A DNA stretch of 64,000 nucleotides from positions 62,001-126,000 of the forward strand of contig JAJQRF010000002.1 of assembly GCA_021228405.1 (NCBI GenBank), written 5' to 3'. Source of the DNA: Pyrinomonadaceae bacterium (lineage in GTDB: Bacteria > Acidobacteriota > Blastocatellia > Pyrinomonadales > Pyrinomonadaceae). Below, piece after piece: positions 16,544-25,634 of this stretch (positions within the stretch are counted from its first letter, which is position 1; the number at the start of each line of letters is the position of its first letter). Position numbers and translations under genes: made by a program. The notes beneath the pieces were generated by a model. It saw nothing but the letters and a program-made list of their open reading frames with translations, was not told the DNA's origin and did not search any database.

Positions 16544-17359
16544 ATGAACCGGGTTTTGCCAAATCAAACGTTTATCGCCTTGAATAAGGAAAGTCATCTG
16601 AGCAAGATGCTCAGGCTTTCGCAGGGCATCGGGACGCTCTATGTTTCGACCCATTTCGAGCTCGGCAACAGCGATTTGCTTCATTATCACGACGAACCGC
16701 ACCTGACGTTTATTTTACACGGCGGCGTGACTGATAAACGGAAAAATCTCGAAACCGAACGTTTTTCAGGCGAAATGATGTTTTTTCACGCGGGCGAACC
16801 GCATCAGACGATCAGCCGCAGTTTTCCGACGAAATACGTCAGTTTTCAATTTCAATCGGATTATTACAGGAATAATCCGAACCTTGAAAACGAATTGAAA
16901 GCGACGCTCGAAAACGATCCGAACGCGAAGCTTTCAATGCTCAAGATTTACAAGGAATTGGCGAAAAAGGATGAATTTACGGAAAGTTCGATCGAGATGC
17001 TGTTGTGCGGTTTGATGAACGGAAAGCATTTCGACCGAAATTCGCGTCCGAATTGGCTGAACAAGATCGTCGAAATATTGAACGACAATTGGAACGAAGA
17101 AATTTCGCTCAATGAGCTGGCATTTGCCGCCGACGTTCACCCGAAAACCATCTCGAAATATTTTCCGAAATATTTTTCCTGCACGCTCGGCGAATACCGC
17201 CGCCGCATCAAGATCGAAAAATCGCTCGCACTTATCAAAAAATCAAACTTTTCGCTGACCGAGATCGCCTTAAACTGCGGATTTTACGACCAGAGCCATT
17301 TTACCGAAACGTTTAAGCAAATGACCGGATTTCTGCCGAAACAATTTAGAAAAATGTAA
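16544..17359 (+). CDS. AraC-family transcriptional regulator with cupin-like sensor domain
   Basis: A 271-residue soluble regulator. The N-terminal half has a cupin-type beta-barrel with LLHYHDEPHLTFILHGG and HAGEPHQTI, suggesting a small-molecule or metal ligand. The C-terminal about 100 residues are the AraC double HTH with the signature ALNCGFYDQSHFTETFKQMTGFLPKQFRK. The ATG at 16544 (MNRVLPNQTF) gives the usual N-terminus. It stands 85 nt ahead of the PDZ-hydrolase gene in the same direction and may control it or the pair downstream. Regulatory targets are inferred only from proximity. Confidence 0.85.
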   Translation: MNRVLPNQTFIALNKESHLSKMLRLSQGIGTLYVSTHFELGNSDLLHYHDEPHLTFILHGGVTDKRKNLETERFSGEMMFFHAGEPHQTISRSFPTKYVSFQFQSDYYRNNPNLENELKATLENDPNAKLSMLKIYKELAKKDEFTESSIEMLLCGLMNGKHFDRNSRPNWLNKIVEILNDNWNEEISLNELAFAADVHPKTISKYFPKYFSCTLGEYRRRIKIEKSLALIKKSNFSLTEIALNCGFYDQSHFTETFKQMTGFLPKQFRKM

Positions 17360-17443
17360 TTTCCAAGAGGCAACTTTTGTCCTATTTTTAATTATTAAAA
17401 GTTGATAAATTTGCCTTTTATCTAAATTTTGGAGAATGAAATT

Positions 17444-18841
17444 ATGAAAAAATTCCTGATCGGTTTCTTTATTACGGGATTACTTTTGATCGTCGCGTCA
17501 AACTGCGTGCAGACATTTGCACAGACGCTTCCGCGCAAAGCGTGGCTCGGCGTGGCGGCACAACCTTTGGACGAAGCGAAGGCGAAGGCAAATAATTTGA
17601 AGATCGGCGACGGTTTGAGCGTTTCGACCATTACGCCGAACGGAACTTTCGAGCAATTGGGCATCAAGGTCGGCGACATCGTTCTTTCGATCAATCGAAA
17701 GCCGGTCAAAAGCCCGGCGGAATTGATCGCCGCCGCACAAAGTTTGAACGAAGGCGACGCGATCGAAGTGGATTTTATCTCGGACGGCGCGAAAACGACG
17801 AAAAAAGGGACGGCGAAAGGCAGATTGAAAGAAACTTCCGACAATGCCGACGTGATCTACGATGTCGCGGAAATGAATCTGGGCAAATTGCGGACGATCA
17901 CCTACAAACCGAAAAACAAAAGCGGAAAATTACCGTCCGTCTTTTACATTCAGGGTTTGCCGTGTCAATCGCAGGAATTGACGGCGAAAGACCCGCGTAA
18001 ACAGGCTTTTGAGGATTGGGTGAAGGCGGGTTTCGTCGTTTTCCGCGTCGAACGTCCGAACCTCGGCGACAGTGTGACGACCAAAGATTGCCGCGACATC
18101 GATTTTGATGAAGAGATCGAAGTCAACAGAGCAGGCTACAGAAAACTGCTTTCCTACGATTTTGTCGATAACGACAACGTTTTCTTTTTCGGTCATTCGA
18201 TGGGCGGCTGGACTGCGCCGATCATCGCGCAGATGAAACAGCCGAAAGGCATCATCGTTTACGGAACGGGCGTGGTTTCGTGGTTTGAATATTTCATTCA
18301 TCTTTACCGCATTCAATCCACTTACGGCGGCGAAACGCACGTCGCGGCGGAAAAGGAAACACGCGAAATGATTCCGATGCTTTACGAATGGCTCGAAGCC
18401 GGAAAATCCGCCGAAGAAATGCGGAAGAATCCCGCGCTGAAAGCAATCGTCGATCGTCCGGGAATGTTTGAAGGCGAATATTTTCAAGGCAAAGCATTTG
18501 GCAGAAGTGCGAGATTTTTTCACACGATGAGCAAACAAAATCTGGCGGAAGCGTGGAGCAAAGTTTCCTGTAAAGTGCTCGCAATGTATGGCGAATTCGA
18601 CATTCAGGCGTTGAACGCGAACGATGCGGTCACGATCGCCGAGATCGTCAATCAAAGCAAACCCGGCAACGGCGAATTTATGCTTTTACCGAAAACCGAA
18701 CATATTTTTGCGAAAGCCGAATCGTATAAACAAGTCGCCGAGCTTTACGGCAGCGGCAAGTTTTTCCAATATGCTTCCGACAATTACAACGCGGAAGTCG
18801 GCAGAACGACCAACGAATGGATGATGAAAGCGATGAAATAA
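17444..18841 (+). CDS. Secreted alpha/beta hydrolase with N-terminal PDZ domain
   Basis: A 465-residue exported protein. The signal peptide (about 1-28, ending TFAQ) is followed by a PDZ domain (about 33-115: AWLGVAAQPL ... GIKVGDIVLSINRKPVKSPAEL). The alpha/beta-hydrolase domain covers about 140-460, and its nucleophile elbow GHSMGG places the catalytic Ser near residue 252. A conserved late Asp and His (EFDIQAL and KTEHIF) complete the triad. The PDZ domain may bind a peptide tail or scaffold. The ATG at 17444 is preferred because TTGGAGAA gives a good ribosome site; an in-frame TTG lies 15 bases upstream. The substrate is unknown. A strong hairpin ends the transcript. Confidence 0.85.
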   Translation: MKKFLIGFFITGLLLIVASNCVQTFAQTLPRKAWLGVAAQPLDEAKAKANNLKIGDGLSVSTITPNGTFEQLGIKVGDIVLSINRKPVKSPAELIAAAQSLNEGDAIEVDFISDGAKTTKKGTAKGRLKETSDNADVIYDVAEMNLGKLRTITYKPKNKSGKLPSVFYIQGLPCQSQELTAKDPRKQAFEDWVKAGFVVFRVERPNLGDSVTTKDCRDIDFDEEIEVNRAGYRKLLSYDFVDNDNVFFFGHSMGGWTAPIIAQMKQPKGIIVYGTGVVSWFEYFIHLYRIQSTYGGETHVAAEKETREMIPMLYEWLEAGKSAEEMRKNPALKAIVDRPGMFEGEYFQGKAFGRSARFFHTMSKQNLAEAWSKVSCKVLAMYGEFDIQALNANDAVTIAEIVNQSKPGNGEFMLLPKTEHIFAKAESYKQVAELYGSGKFFQYASDNYNAEVGRTTNEWMMKAMK

Positions 18842-18845
18842 ACCG

Positions 18846-18884
18846 AAAGGCGGAGTTTATTTTGGCAAAATAAACTCCGCCTTT
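18846..18884 (+). terminator. Rho-independent terminator after the PDZ-hydrolase gene
   Basis: AAAGGCGGAGTTTATTTT (18846-18863) and its perfect complement AAAATAAACTCCGCCTTT (18867-18884) form an 18-bp stem with a 3-nt loop, 4 nt after the stop codon. It can act in both directions. Confidence 0.85.
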
Positions 18885-18948
18885 CCCGAAAACTGAAATC
18901 GTTTGATACATTCATATTTTGACGCTCCGACAAGGAGCATTTGATTTT

Positions 18949-20394
18949 ATGAAAGCTATTTTATGCGGAATTATTTTATTTCTTTCAACGACCGGCATCG
19001 CGGCGCAAGCGAAGCAGAGTAAACCGTTTACGGTCACGGCAAAAGTTGACGAACGAATCGAACTGACTTCGATCGTGGCGCGTCTTGCCGGATACGGCGA
19101 ATTTGTTAATAACGATTTCAAAATTTACGCCGACGATGTCGATAAACATTTCGGCAAATATAAAGATCACGCGGTCATCGAATTTGCCAAAGCGGTGCGT
19201 GAAAAAAACGGGATCGGATTCGATGCCGTGCCGGGTTTGGCGGTTCATTTGAATCAAACGCCGCAGCTTACGCCGCGAGTTACCTTTACGGCAGACGTTC
19301 CCGACAAACGCTGGGGCAAAGCCGATGCCGAGAAATTTGCCAAACTTTTAGCGCAATTTTATAAAGATGCCGAGTGCGAAAAGTTTTTCAAAGCGCACGC
19401 CGAAATGTATCGGACGGCGGAAAGCCGTTTTCAGAAAGTTCTCGATAAAGTTAATTTTGCGTGGTATCAAAAATTCTACGGCGAAATGCCGAAAGGTTCT
19501 TTTAATCTTTACCTCGGGCTATTAAACGGCGGCGGAAATTTCGGTCCGAAAGTTGTTTTGCCGAACGGCAAAGAGGAACTTTTTTCGATAATGGGAACTT
19601 GGGCGACCGACGCGGACGGACTTCCGGCTTATTCGGATGAAGTTTTGCCGACCATTATTCACGAATTCAATCATTCATTTATCAATCATCTGGTTGCCGC
19701 CGACGAAGCGGCATTTGCGAAATCGGGAGAAAAGATTTTTCCGCTCGTGACGGAGCAAATGAGCCGTCTGGCTTATGGAAGCTGGGACACGACCGTGAAG
19801 GAATCGCTGGTGCGGGCGGCGGTTGTGCGTTATCTTTTTGAAAATCCGGTAAATCTTAAAGTGTTTGCCGGTACAAAGCCCGAAGAAGTTCCTTTTCAAA
19901 TAATAAATCTCGAAAACAATCGCGGTTTTTATTGGATGAACGACCTCGTAACCTTGCTCGGAACTTATGAAAACGCCCGAAAGACGTATCCGACGTTTCG
20001 TTCGTTTATGCCGATGATCGAGGCTTATTTCGATGAATTGCCGAAGCGAATCGACTATAAAATAAAGGTTTTTGAAGAATTCAGACCGAAGGTCGTAAAG
20101 ATCGCCGAATTTGAAAACGGTTCGGAAATCGATCCGAATATCAGCCAGATAACTTTGATCTTCGACAAACCTTTAAAGGGAAGAGGATATTCGATGAATC
20201 AAGGAAGGCTCGGCGAAGCGGGCTTTCCCCAAATCGAAAAAATGCTCGGATACAGCGAAAACAACACGAAATTTTCGTTTCAGGTAACGCTGAAACCGCA
20301 AACTGAGTATGAATTCGTAATTACGGGAAATTCTTTCATCTCAAAAGACGGCTATCCTTTGCAGGATTACGTCGTGAAATTTAAGACGAAATAA
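18949..20394 (+). CDS. Secreted DUF4932 domain-containing protein
   Basis: A 481-residue exported protein with a signal peptide (about 1-22, ending GIAAQ). From about residue 30 it matches the DUF4932 family (KVDERIELTSIVARLAGYGEF ... DKHFGKYKDHAVIEF). A probable zinc-binding HEFNHSF near residue 230 suggests a metallopeptidase-like site, and the protein ends in an Ig-like domain of the Big_5 kind (about 375-481, VVKIAEFENGSEIDPNISQI). The ATG at 18949 follows AAGGAG. Family members are predicted peptidases of unknown target; the HEFNH motif is seen directly and the activity is inferred. Confidence 0.82.
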   Translation: MKAILCGIILFLSTTGIAAQAKQSKPFTVTAKVDERIELTSIVARLAGYGEFVNNDFKIYADDVDKHFGKYKDHAVIEFAKAVREKNGIGFDAVPGLAVHLNQTPQLTPRVTFTADVPDKRWGKADAEKFAKLLAQFYKDAECEKFFKAHAEMYRTAESRFQKVLDKVNFAWYQKFYGEMPKGSFNLYLGLLNGGGNFGPKVVLPNGKEELFSIMGTWATDADGLPAYSDEVLPTIIHEFNHSFINHLVAADEAAFAKSGEKIFPLVTEQMSRLAYGSWDTTVKESLVRAAVVRYLFENPVNLKVFAGTKPEEVPFQIINLENNRGFYWMNDLVTLLGTYENARKTYPTFRSFMPMIEAYFDELPKRIDYKIKVFEEFRPKVVKIAEFENGSEIDPNISQITLIFDKPLKGRGYSMNQGRLGEAGFPQIEKMLGYSENNTKFSFQVTLKPQTEYEFVITGNSFISKDGYPLQDYVVKFKTK

Positions 20395-20422
20395 TTCCGT
20401 CCGATATTTTTCTTTCTTAATC

Positions 20423-20462
20423 AAAAGACCGCCACGATAAAAAATCGAGCGGTCTTTTTTTT
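20423..20462 (+). terminator. Rho-independent terminator of the DUF4932 gene
   Basis: AAAAGACCGC (20423-20432) pairs with GCGGTCTTTT (20449-20458), with an inner CGAT/ATCG pairing, and ends in a T-run. Confidence 0.85.
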
Positions 20463-20548
20463 CATTTTTTTTCGATCGGATGAAACCTTTTCCGCAAACT
20501 TGGAACTAAATAGAATGTAAGAAGTCGTTTTAAAGCTCTTAAGAAAAT

Positions 20549-20645
20549 CTTTGAACGCGGATTGGGCTAATCAGGCGGATTTGACCTGATTTTTATAAAA
20601 TTTATCCGAGCTAATCTGTCCGATCCGCCCAATCCGCGTTCAAAG
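20549..20645. repeat. Long inverted repeat (CGCGGATTGGGC type)
   Basis: CTTTGAACGCGGATTGGGC (20549-20567) is the exact inverse of GCCCAATCCGCGTTCAAAG (20627-20645), a 19-bp stem. A smaller stem AATCAGG/CCTGATT lies inside. It belongs to the class of spacer-filling hairpins in this window. Confidence 0.8.
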
Positions 20646-20711
20646 TTTTGATAAATTTTATGGCTTTCTTACTGTGAATACATTTTCTTAGTTCAACGAC
20701 CGAATGCTTAT

Positions 20712-21311
20712 ATGGAAATCTCGATGACCTGTCACGCGAGTGAAGAAATCCAAAATTCGTTGGAAAATATTATCGCCAGAGCGAAAAGCGGCGATAAGGA
20801 AGCGTTCGGTTTGATCTTTGAACATCATCACCGCTTTATTTACAAATTTATTTACGCGATGCTCGGCAAGCACGAATCAGCCGAAGAATTGACGCAGGAA
20901 ACGTTTCTCGGCGCGTATCGCGGCATTGCCAATCTGCGCGGCGAAGCATCGCTCAAAACGTGGCTTTGCGGAATTGCGAAAAATCTGGTTTACAAATCGT
21001 TTCGCACAAACCGCGTCAACGGCGACAAAAATAAGGACGAATTTGAAACGCTCGAATTTTTTACGGACGAAAAACCGCAACCCGATGCGCAATTTTTGAA
21101 CAAGGAATTGAATCAAGTCATCACTTCCGCGCTCGGCAAACTCAATGAAGACAGGCGTTTAATCTTCGTCCTGAAGGAAATGCAAAATCTGAGTTACAAA
21201 GAAATTTCGGACATTACGGGAATGAGCGTTCCGAAATTGAAAACCGATCTTTTCCGCGCCAAAACCGAAATGCGGACGATGCTTCGCGCTTATCTGGAGG
21301 CAAAAAAATGA
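20712..21311 (+). CDS. ECF-type RNA polymerase sigma factor
   Basis: A 199-residue sigma factor of the ECF class. Region 2 reads FGLIFEHHHRFIYKFIYAML with EELTQETFLGAYRGI binding core polymerase and the -10 element, and region 4 reads LIFVLKEMQNLSYKEISDITGMSVPKLKTDLFRAK for the -35 element. It is translated from the ATG at 20712 and its stop overlaps the start of the anti-sigma gene by 4 nt (ATGA), so the two are co-translated. The regulon is unknown; the gene immediately downstream is part of the same operon. Confidence 0.93.
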   Translation: MEISMTCHASEEIQNSLENIIARAKSGDKEAFGLIFEHHHRFIYKFIYAMLGKHESAEELTQETFLGAYRGIANLRGEASLKTWLCGIAKNLVYKSFRTNRVNGDKNKDEFETLEFFTDEKPQPDAQFLNKELNQVITSALGKLNEDRRLIFVLKEMQNLSYKEISDITGMSVPKLKTDLFRAKTEMRTMLRAYLEAKK

Positions 21312-22273
21312 ATTGCGAAAAATATCTGAATCTGATAAACGATCTGGTCGAAGGCGAACTCGACGAGCAAACCGCCGAACAAGTCAATCTGCATATTTTT
21401 GCCTGCGGATACTGCGAAGCCGAATTTGAAACGCTGAAGCGCGAGAAGGAAAGCTACGCGCATTTTCTCTTCGACATCGAACCGCCGAAGGATTTAACCC
21501 AAAGGTTTCAGACGAAACTGGAATCGCTCGAACAGGAAAAGATCGTTCCGCCGGTTCCCTTTGACCAAAGGATTTCAAACTTTTTCGGCTTTCTGCCGCT
21601 GAAACCGCTTTTCGCCGCGACAATCGTTTTACTCGTTTTCGGATTCGGTTATTTTTTGATGAAAAGCTCTTTGACCGAAACCGAAAGACCTTTCGTTGCG
21701 GAGTCAAAAACGCCGCCGATCTTGCCTTCGGAAAATCCGAAAAAAGAGTTTTCGGGAATTTCTCCGCGCGAACTCGCAGAAGTTAAAAACGTTTCGTCGA
21801 AAGCCGTTAAAGCTAAGTTTGAAATAAAACCGCGAACGGTCGCAACAAATAAACCAATCGTTAAAAAACCTTTGATTGGTGAAAAGACTACGCCTGAAAA
21901 TCTCGTTTTGCCGAAAAAAGTCAATTTGGAGATGGAAGAAATCCGCGTCTTTGAAATCGAAACGGCAAAACAGATCGAAAAGGTGGAAATGCTTTTGCGT
22001 TCATTCAGAAATGCGCGTTACGCCGAAGATCGGGCGGAATATGACGTTGCTTATGAAAAACAGCAGGCGCGTAAACTTTTGGAAAATAACGTTCGTCTGC
22101 GCCGTCAATCAGAAATTTACGGCACGCCCGCGACAAACGAAATTTTAAGCAAGGTCGAACCTTATTTGCTGGAAATCTCGAATCTGAACCCGACCCCTTC
22201 GGACGAAGAAGTTCTGGAGATAAAACAGCGCGTCAGAAATCAAAATATCATCGCCGGTTTACAAGGCTTCTAA
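21308..22273 (+). CDS. Zinc-finger anti-sigma factor
   Basis: A 321-residue inner-membrane anti-sigma factor. The zinc-binding anti-sigma motif is complete: Cys3, His29, Cys33 and Cys36 (HIFACGYC) in an N-terminal helical domain that would clamp the ECF sigma factor. One membrane helix lies near residues 98-116 (FAATIVLLVFGFGYFLM), and the long outer part is rich in Lys and Glu and is predicted helical. Such factors release their sigma factor on an envelope or redox signal. It follows the sigma gene with a 4-nt overlap and precedes the HEAT-repeat gene by 28 nt. Confidence 0.9.
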   Translation: MNCEKYLNLINDLVEGELDEQTAEQVNLHIFACGYCEAEFETLKREKESYAHFLFDIEPPKDLTQRFQTKLESLEQEKIVPPVPFDQRISNFFGFLPLKPLFAATIVLLVFGFGYFLMKSSLTETERPFVAESKTPPILPSENPKKEFSGISPRELAEVKNVSSKAVKAKFEIKPRTVATNKPIVKKPLIGEKTTPENLVLPKKVNLEMEEIRVFEIETAKQIEKVEMLLRSFRNARYAEDRAEYDVAYEKQQARKLLENNVRLRRQSEIYGTPATNEILSKVEPYLLEISNLNPTPSDEEVLEIKQRVRNQNIIAGLQGF

Positions 22274-22301
22274 ATCTTAAACTATTTGCAGGAAAACATT
22301 T

Positions 22302-23627
22302 ATGATAAGCAATCTTAACAAAATCCGTAATTTTTTTATCGTTCTATTCATTCCGTTTTTGTTCAATTCTCCGGCTTCCGCCTTTGTTTCGCAGGACAAA
22401 GAACTACCGAAATATGTGGACAGCAAAGACGAAAGATTCAACAAGCTGTTTCGCGAAGGACGCGACCTGATCGACAAGGAAGAATGGGCAAAAGCCGCCG
22501 AAAAATTTAATCAGATCGTTTGCGATTGTCCCGAAAATCAATACGTCGACGCGGCATTTTACTGGCTGGCTTTCTGCTACAAAAAACAGAAAATGTTCGG
22601 CGAAATGAATGCGACGCTCGACCGTCTGCTAAAATTTTTCCCGAATTCTTCGTGGTCGGACGATGCCCGCGTGATGAAATACGAATCGTTTCCCGTCACA
22701 CTGACAACTGCCTCTTCGCCGCGACCGTCTTCAAACGGCTTTTCGGTCGTTGCAGGCATCGCGCCGACTTCCGCGAGCGACCTGCAAGCGGCAACGATTC
22801 TGGCGGCTTCGCCGCAAACGCCGCTTGACCGTGAAGACGAGATCAAGTTGGCGGCTTTTCAGAGCTTGCTTGCCGCCAACCAACAACGCGGCATCGAAAT
22901 TCTGGATGACATTTTGAAAAACGGCTCGAAAGCGAGCGAAACGCTGAAACGCGAAGTTTTAAGAAGTCTGCGCACGCCGAAACTCGGTTCATTGGGTGAT
23001 TCTTATGTTTTTTCGACAAATACGGATTCAACTGCAAAATTTGATGCGCAAATGCTGTCACAGCTTCGCGAAATTCTGGCGAAAAGCTACGAAAACGAAT
23101 CGAACGTAAAAATCCGAACGGAAATAATCTACGCGCTCTCAAACCTAAACGACGCTGAATCGACGAGTTACATCATTCGTCTTTACTCTTCGGAAAGAGA
23201 TAAGGAATTGAAAAAAGCGATCATAAATTCCTTCGGCGGGACAAATTTTTATACGTTTTCGGCTTCTACAAATTTGAGTTCATCCAGAAAGCAAAATTTC
23301 GACAAATTGCTCGAAATCCTGAAAACTGAAAACGATTCGGAACTGCGCCGCCTGGCTCTTTCCAATCTGCAAAGATTCCCGACCTGGTCGACAAACGGCG
23401 GAATGGTCGAAACGCTTTCGCAGATTTACGATTCGGAAAACGACGAAGCGTTCAAACTTTCGATCATTCGTTCGTTTGCCGTTTCTAAACAAAATCAGGC
23501 AATGAAGAAATTGCTCGACATCGCCAAAAACGACAAATCGGACAAACTACGGCTCGAAGCGATTCGCTCACTGCGCACGAGCAATAACCCGGAGGTCGTC
23601 AAATTTTTGGAAGATTTGATCAAGTAA
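22302..23627 (+). CDS. Secreted TPR/HEAT-repeat protein, third gene of the ECF operon
   Basis: A 441-residue exported protein with a signal peptide ending SPASA (about 1-27). Residues about 42-115 resemble tetratricopeptide or Tol-Pal-associated YbgF-type repeats (FREGRDLIDKEEWAKAAEKF ... AFYWLAFCYKKQKMF). The C-terminal half has HEAT-like helices with repeating ALSNLNDAES, LSNLQRF and AIRSLRTSNNPEVVKF units. It probably acts as a periplasmic scaffold, and its place after the sigma/anti-sigma pair suggests it is a signal input or output of that system. The ATG at 22302 follows CAGGAAAAC. It is followed by its own terminator. Confidence 0.78.
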   Translation: MISNLNKIRNFFIVLFIPFLFNSPASAFVSQDKELPKYVDSKDERFNKLFREGRDLIDKEEWAKAAEKFNQIVCDCPENQYVDAAFYWLAFCYKKQKMFGEMNATLDRLLKFFPNSSWSDDARVMKYESFPVTLTTASSPRPSSNGFSVVAGIAPTSASDLQAATILAASPQTPLDREDEIKLAAFQSLLAANQQRGIEILDDILKNGSKASETLKREVLRSLRTPKLGSLGDSYVFSTNTDSTAKFDAQMLSQLREILAKSYENESNVKIRTEIIYALSNLNDAESTSYIIRLYSSERDKELKKAIINSFGGTNFYTFSASTNLSSSRKQNFDKLLEILKTENDSELRRLALSNLQRFPTWSTNGGMVETLSQIYDSENDEAFKLSIIRSFAVSKQNQAMKKLLDIAKNDKSDKLRLEAIRSLRTSNNPEVVKFLEDLIK

Positions 23628-23707
23628 TAATTCAAAATAAATTTCTTCGGGCGAAAGGGTAAAATTTTTCGCCTGAGATCGCTTTTCGCGTTCAAACCGT
23701 CATAAAT

Positions 23708-23740
23708 CGCTTCAAATTGTAATTTGAGGCGCATTTTTTT
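23708..23740 (+). terminator. Terminator of the HEAT-repeat gene, copy of a dispersed repeat
   Basis: CGCTTCAAATT (23708-23718) pairs with AATTTGAGGCG (23721-23731) with one G-T pair and is followed by CATTTTTTT. The same hairpin sequence occurs at 25538-25561. Confidence 0.75.
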
Positions 23741-23908
23741 GTCTGAAAATAGATTGATAATTAAAATCGAAACCGGCGGCAGTTTGCCGAAATCTCAAAT
23801 TAATGTCAGAAATTGAATTTTCGCGGTGTTTTTAATCCAGATGAACAAATAATTCTAAACAATCGTTTCCATATTTTTCGGCTCGGAAATAATAAGTAAA
23901 CAGAAATT

Positions 23909-25345
23909 ATGAACAGTAAAACGTGTCGTCCGAAAATCGGGGTTTATGCCGGAATTATTCTGGTTTTGACCAATTTTTTTCTGTTATCGCAGACAATTTC
24001 GGCGCAAAAAGCAAAAATCGCTCTGATCGATAGATTCGCCGCCGCAAAACATAAATTTCACGATTTCAACGGTAATATTCTCGTTGCCGAAAAAGGCAGG
24101 ATCATTTATCAGAAATCGTTCGGCAAAGCCGACTTCAAACGAAATTTGCCTTTGACTTCGCAGAGCGTTTTCAATCTTGCTTCGATCAGCAAACAATTTA
24201 CCGCCACCGCCGTGATGCTGGCGGTCGAACGCAAATTGTTATCGCTTGACGATCCTCTGGCGAAATATTTTCCCGAAATTCCGTATGAAAATATCACCGT
24301 CAGGCAACTGCTCACGCATACTTCGGGCTTGCCCGAACAAAACGAGTTGATGTTCAAATATTGGAATTCGGACGATTTTGTGACGAACAGGCAGATGGTC
24401 GAATATCTGGTTAAACATAAGCCCGTTGCCGCGTTCAAGGCGGGCGAAGATTTCAAATATTGCAACACCAATTATTCACTGCTTGCGATGATCGTCGAGC
24501 AAGTCACGAAACAGAAGTTTCAGGATTTTGTGACGAAAAATATTTTCGAGCCGTTGGAAATGAAACAGACGTATTTTCTGAATCCGCAAGCTGGAAATTA
24601 CGGGAAAATTCCGAATCAAACGGAAAATTATATCGCTGACACCGAAGGCAGAGAATATTTTCTTCCCGAAGAGATTCCGCAATATAAAAACGCGGTCGCA
24701 ATGCTCGGTTTGACGGGCGCGGGCAATATTTATTCGACCGCCGCAGATTTACTGAAATGGCAGGAAAGTTTGAAAACGGCGAAAATCCTGACGGCGGAAA
24801 GCCTCGCTGAAATGCGGAAACCGCAGGTCGCAGGAAATGTTGACGGTTCGGACGCTTACGGCTTCGGGCTTTCGATAAAATCGATTTACGGCGACACGAA
24901 AATCTTTCATTACGGCGGAACTTTGGGTTACTGGAACAGCTTACAGCATTTCAAAAATTCAGACCGCACGATCATTGTTTTGACAAACAATGAATCGGAA
25001 AAAGGTCTGACAAACACGATTGCCGCGATTCTTTTCGATCAAAAGGTAACTTTGCCGTCGAAACATACGGAGATAAAATTAACGCCGCAACAATTGAAAA
25101 AATTCGTCGGCGAATATCGTCTGAACGGTAATTTCGCATTTTCCGTTGAACTTAAGAACGGCAAATTGTTCCGCGCGACAAGGAGCGGCGAACCGAAGGA
25201 ATTAAAAGCCGAATCAACCTCAAAACTTTTTTACGCCGACGGCACCGACCGCCAGATCGAACTCATTTTCGACCGCAGAGGTGCGGTCAAACAAGTATTT
25301 TTTATTTCCGACGGAATCAACCTGGAATTGAAAAAGGTAACATAG
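23909..25345 (+). CDS. Beta-lactamase-family serine hydrolase (class C-like, secreted)
   Basis: A 478-residue exported protein with a signal peptide (about 1-32, ending TISAQ). The penicillin-binding/class C fold is shown by SxxK at Ser92-Lys95 (SISK), the Tyr-x-Asn at Tyr184-Asn186 (YCN) and a late HYGGT motif near residue 334 in place of KTG. This set is typical of the esterase-like and D-aminopeptidase-like members, not of true antibiotic-resistance enzymes. The C-terminal 100 residues form a lipocalin-like domain (LTPQQLKKFVGEYRLNGNF). Start at ATG 23909. The substrate is unknown. Confidence 0.88.
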   Translation: MNSKTCRPKIGVYAGIILVLTNFFLLSQTISAQKAKIALIDRFAAAKHKFHDFNGNILVAEKGRIIYQKSFGKADFKRNLPLTSQSVFNLASISKQFTATAVMLAVERKLLSLDDPLAKYFPEIPYENITVRQLLTHTSGLPEQNELMFKYWNSDDFVTNRQMVEYLVKHKPVAAFKAGEDFKYCNTNYSLLAMIVEQVTKQKFQDFVTKNIFEPLEMKQTYFLNPQAGNYGKIPNQTENYIADTEGREYFLPEEIPQYKNAVAMLGLTGAGNIYSTAADLLKWQESLKTAKILTAESLAEMRKPQVAGNVDGSDAYGFGLSIKSIYGDTKIFHYGGTLGYWNSLQHFKNSDRTIIVLTNNESEKGLTNTIAAILFDQKVTLPSKHTEIKLTPQQLKKFVGEYRLNGNFAFSVELKNGKLFRATRSGEPKELKAESTSKLFYADGTDRQIELIFDRRGAVKQVFFISDGINLELKKVT

Positions 25346-25537
25346 GACGAGAAAACTTTTTGAGAATTACAGATGAAAACCATCATTTCAATCGGGTAAA
25401 TCCGAATTCCCCGGTCAGGTCGAAACTTAAAGGTTTCAGGAAATATTGCAAATCCCGATCTAGATGTCGTTTAGGTTTGATTAAATTTTGAATAAATAAA
25501 TCAAATCACAATTTTACGGCTCAAATCATTACAAAAT

Positions 25538-25570
25538 CGCTTCAAATTATAGTTTGAGGCGATTATTTTT
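25538..25570 (+). terminator. Terminator of the beta-lactamase-family gene, second copy of the dispersed repeat
   Basis: CGCTTCAAATT (25538-25548) pairs with AGTTTGAGGCG (25551-25561) with two G-T pairs and is followed by ATTATTTTT. It is nearly the same as the hairpin at 23708. Confidence 0.7.
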
Positions 25571-25634
25571 CTGTCCGAACCTATTCTCGAATCAGTTTTA
25601 CAAGAAAAAATTCAAATTATAAGGCAGGTAAAAA

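Larger units (their letters stand above)
20395..20711. other. 317-nt spacer before the ECF sigma gene
   Basis: It holds the terminator of the DUF4932 gene (20423-20462) and a large inverted repeat (20549-20645). No gene is visible. The last 60 nt before the sigma-factor ATG must contain its promoter, which I cannot identify. Confidence 0.6.

Noticed and set aside
20549-20645. The large inverted repeat as an insertion sequence end
   Set aside because: No transposase or flanking duplication is visible and only 97 nt separate the ends.
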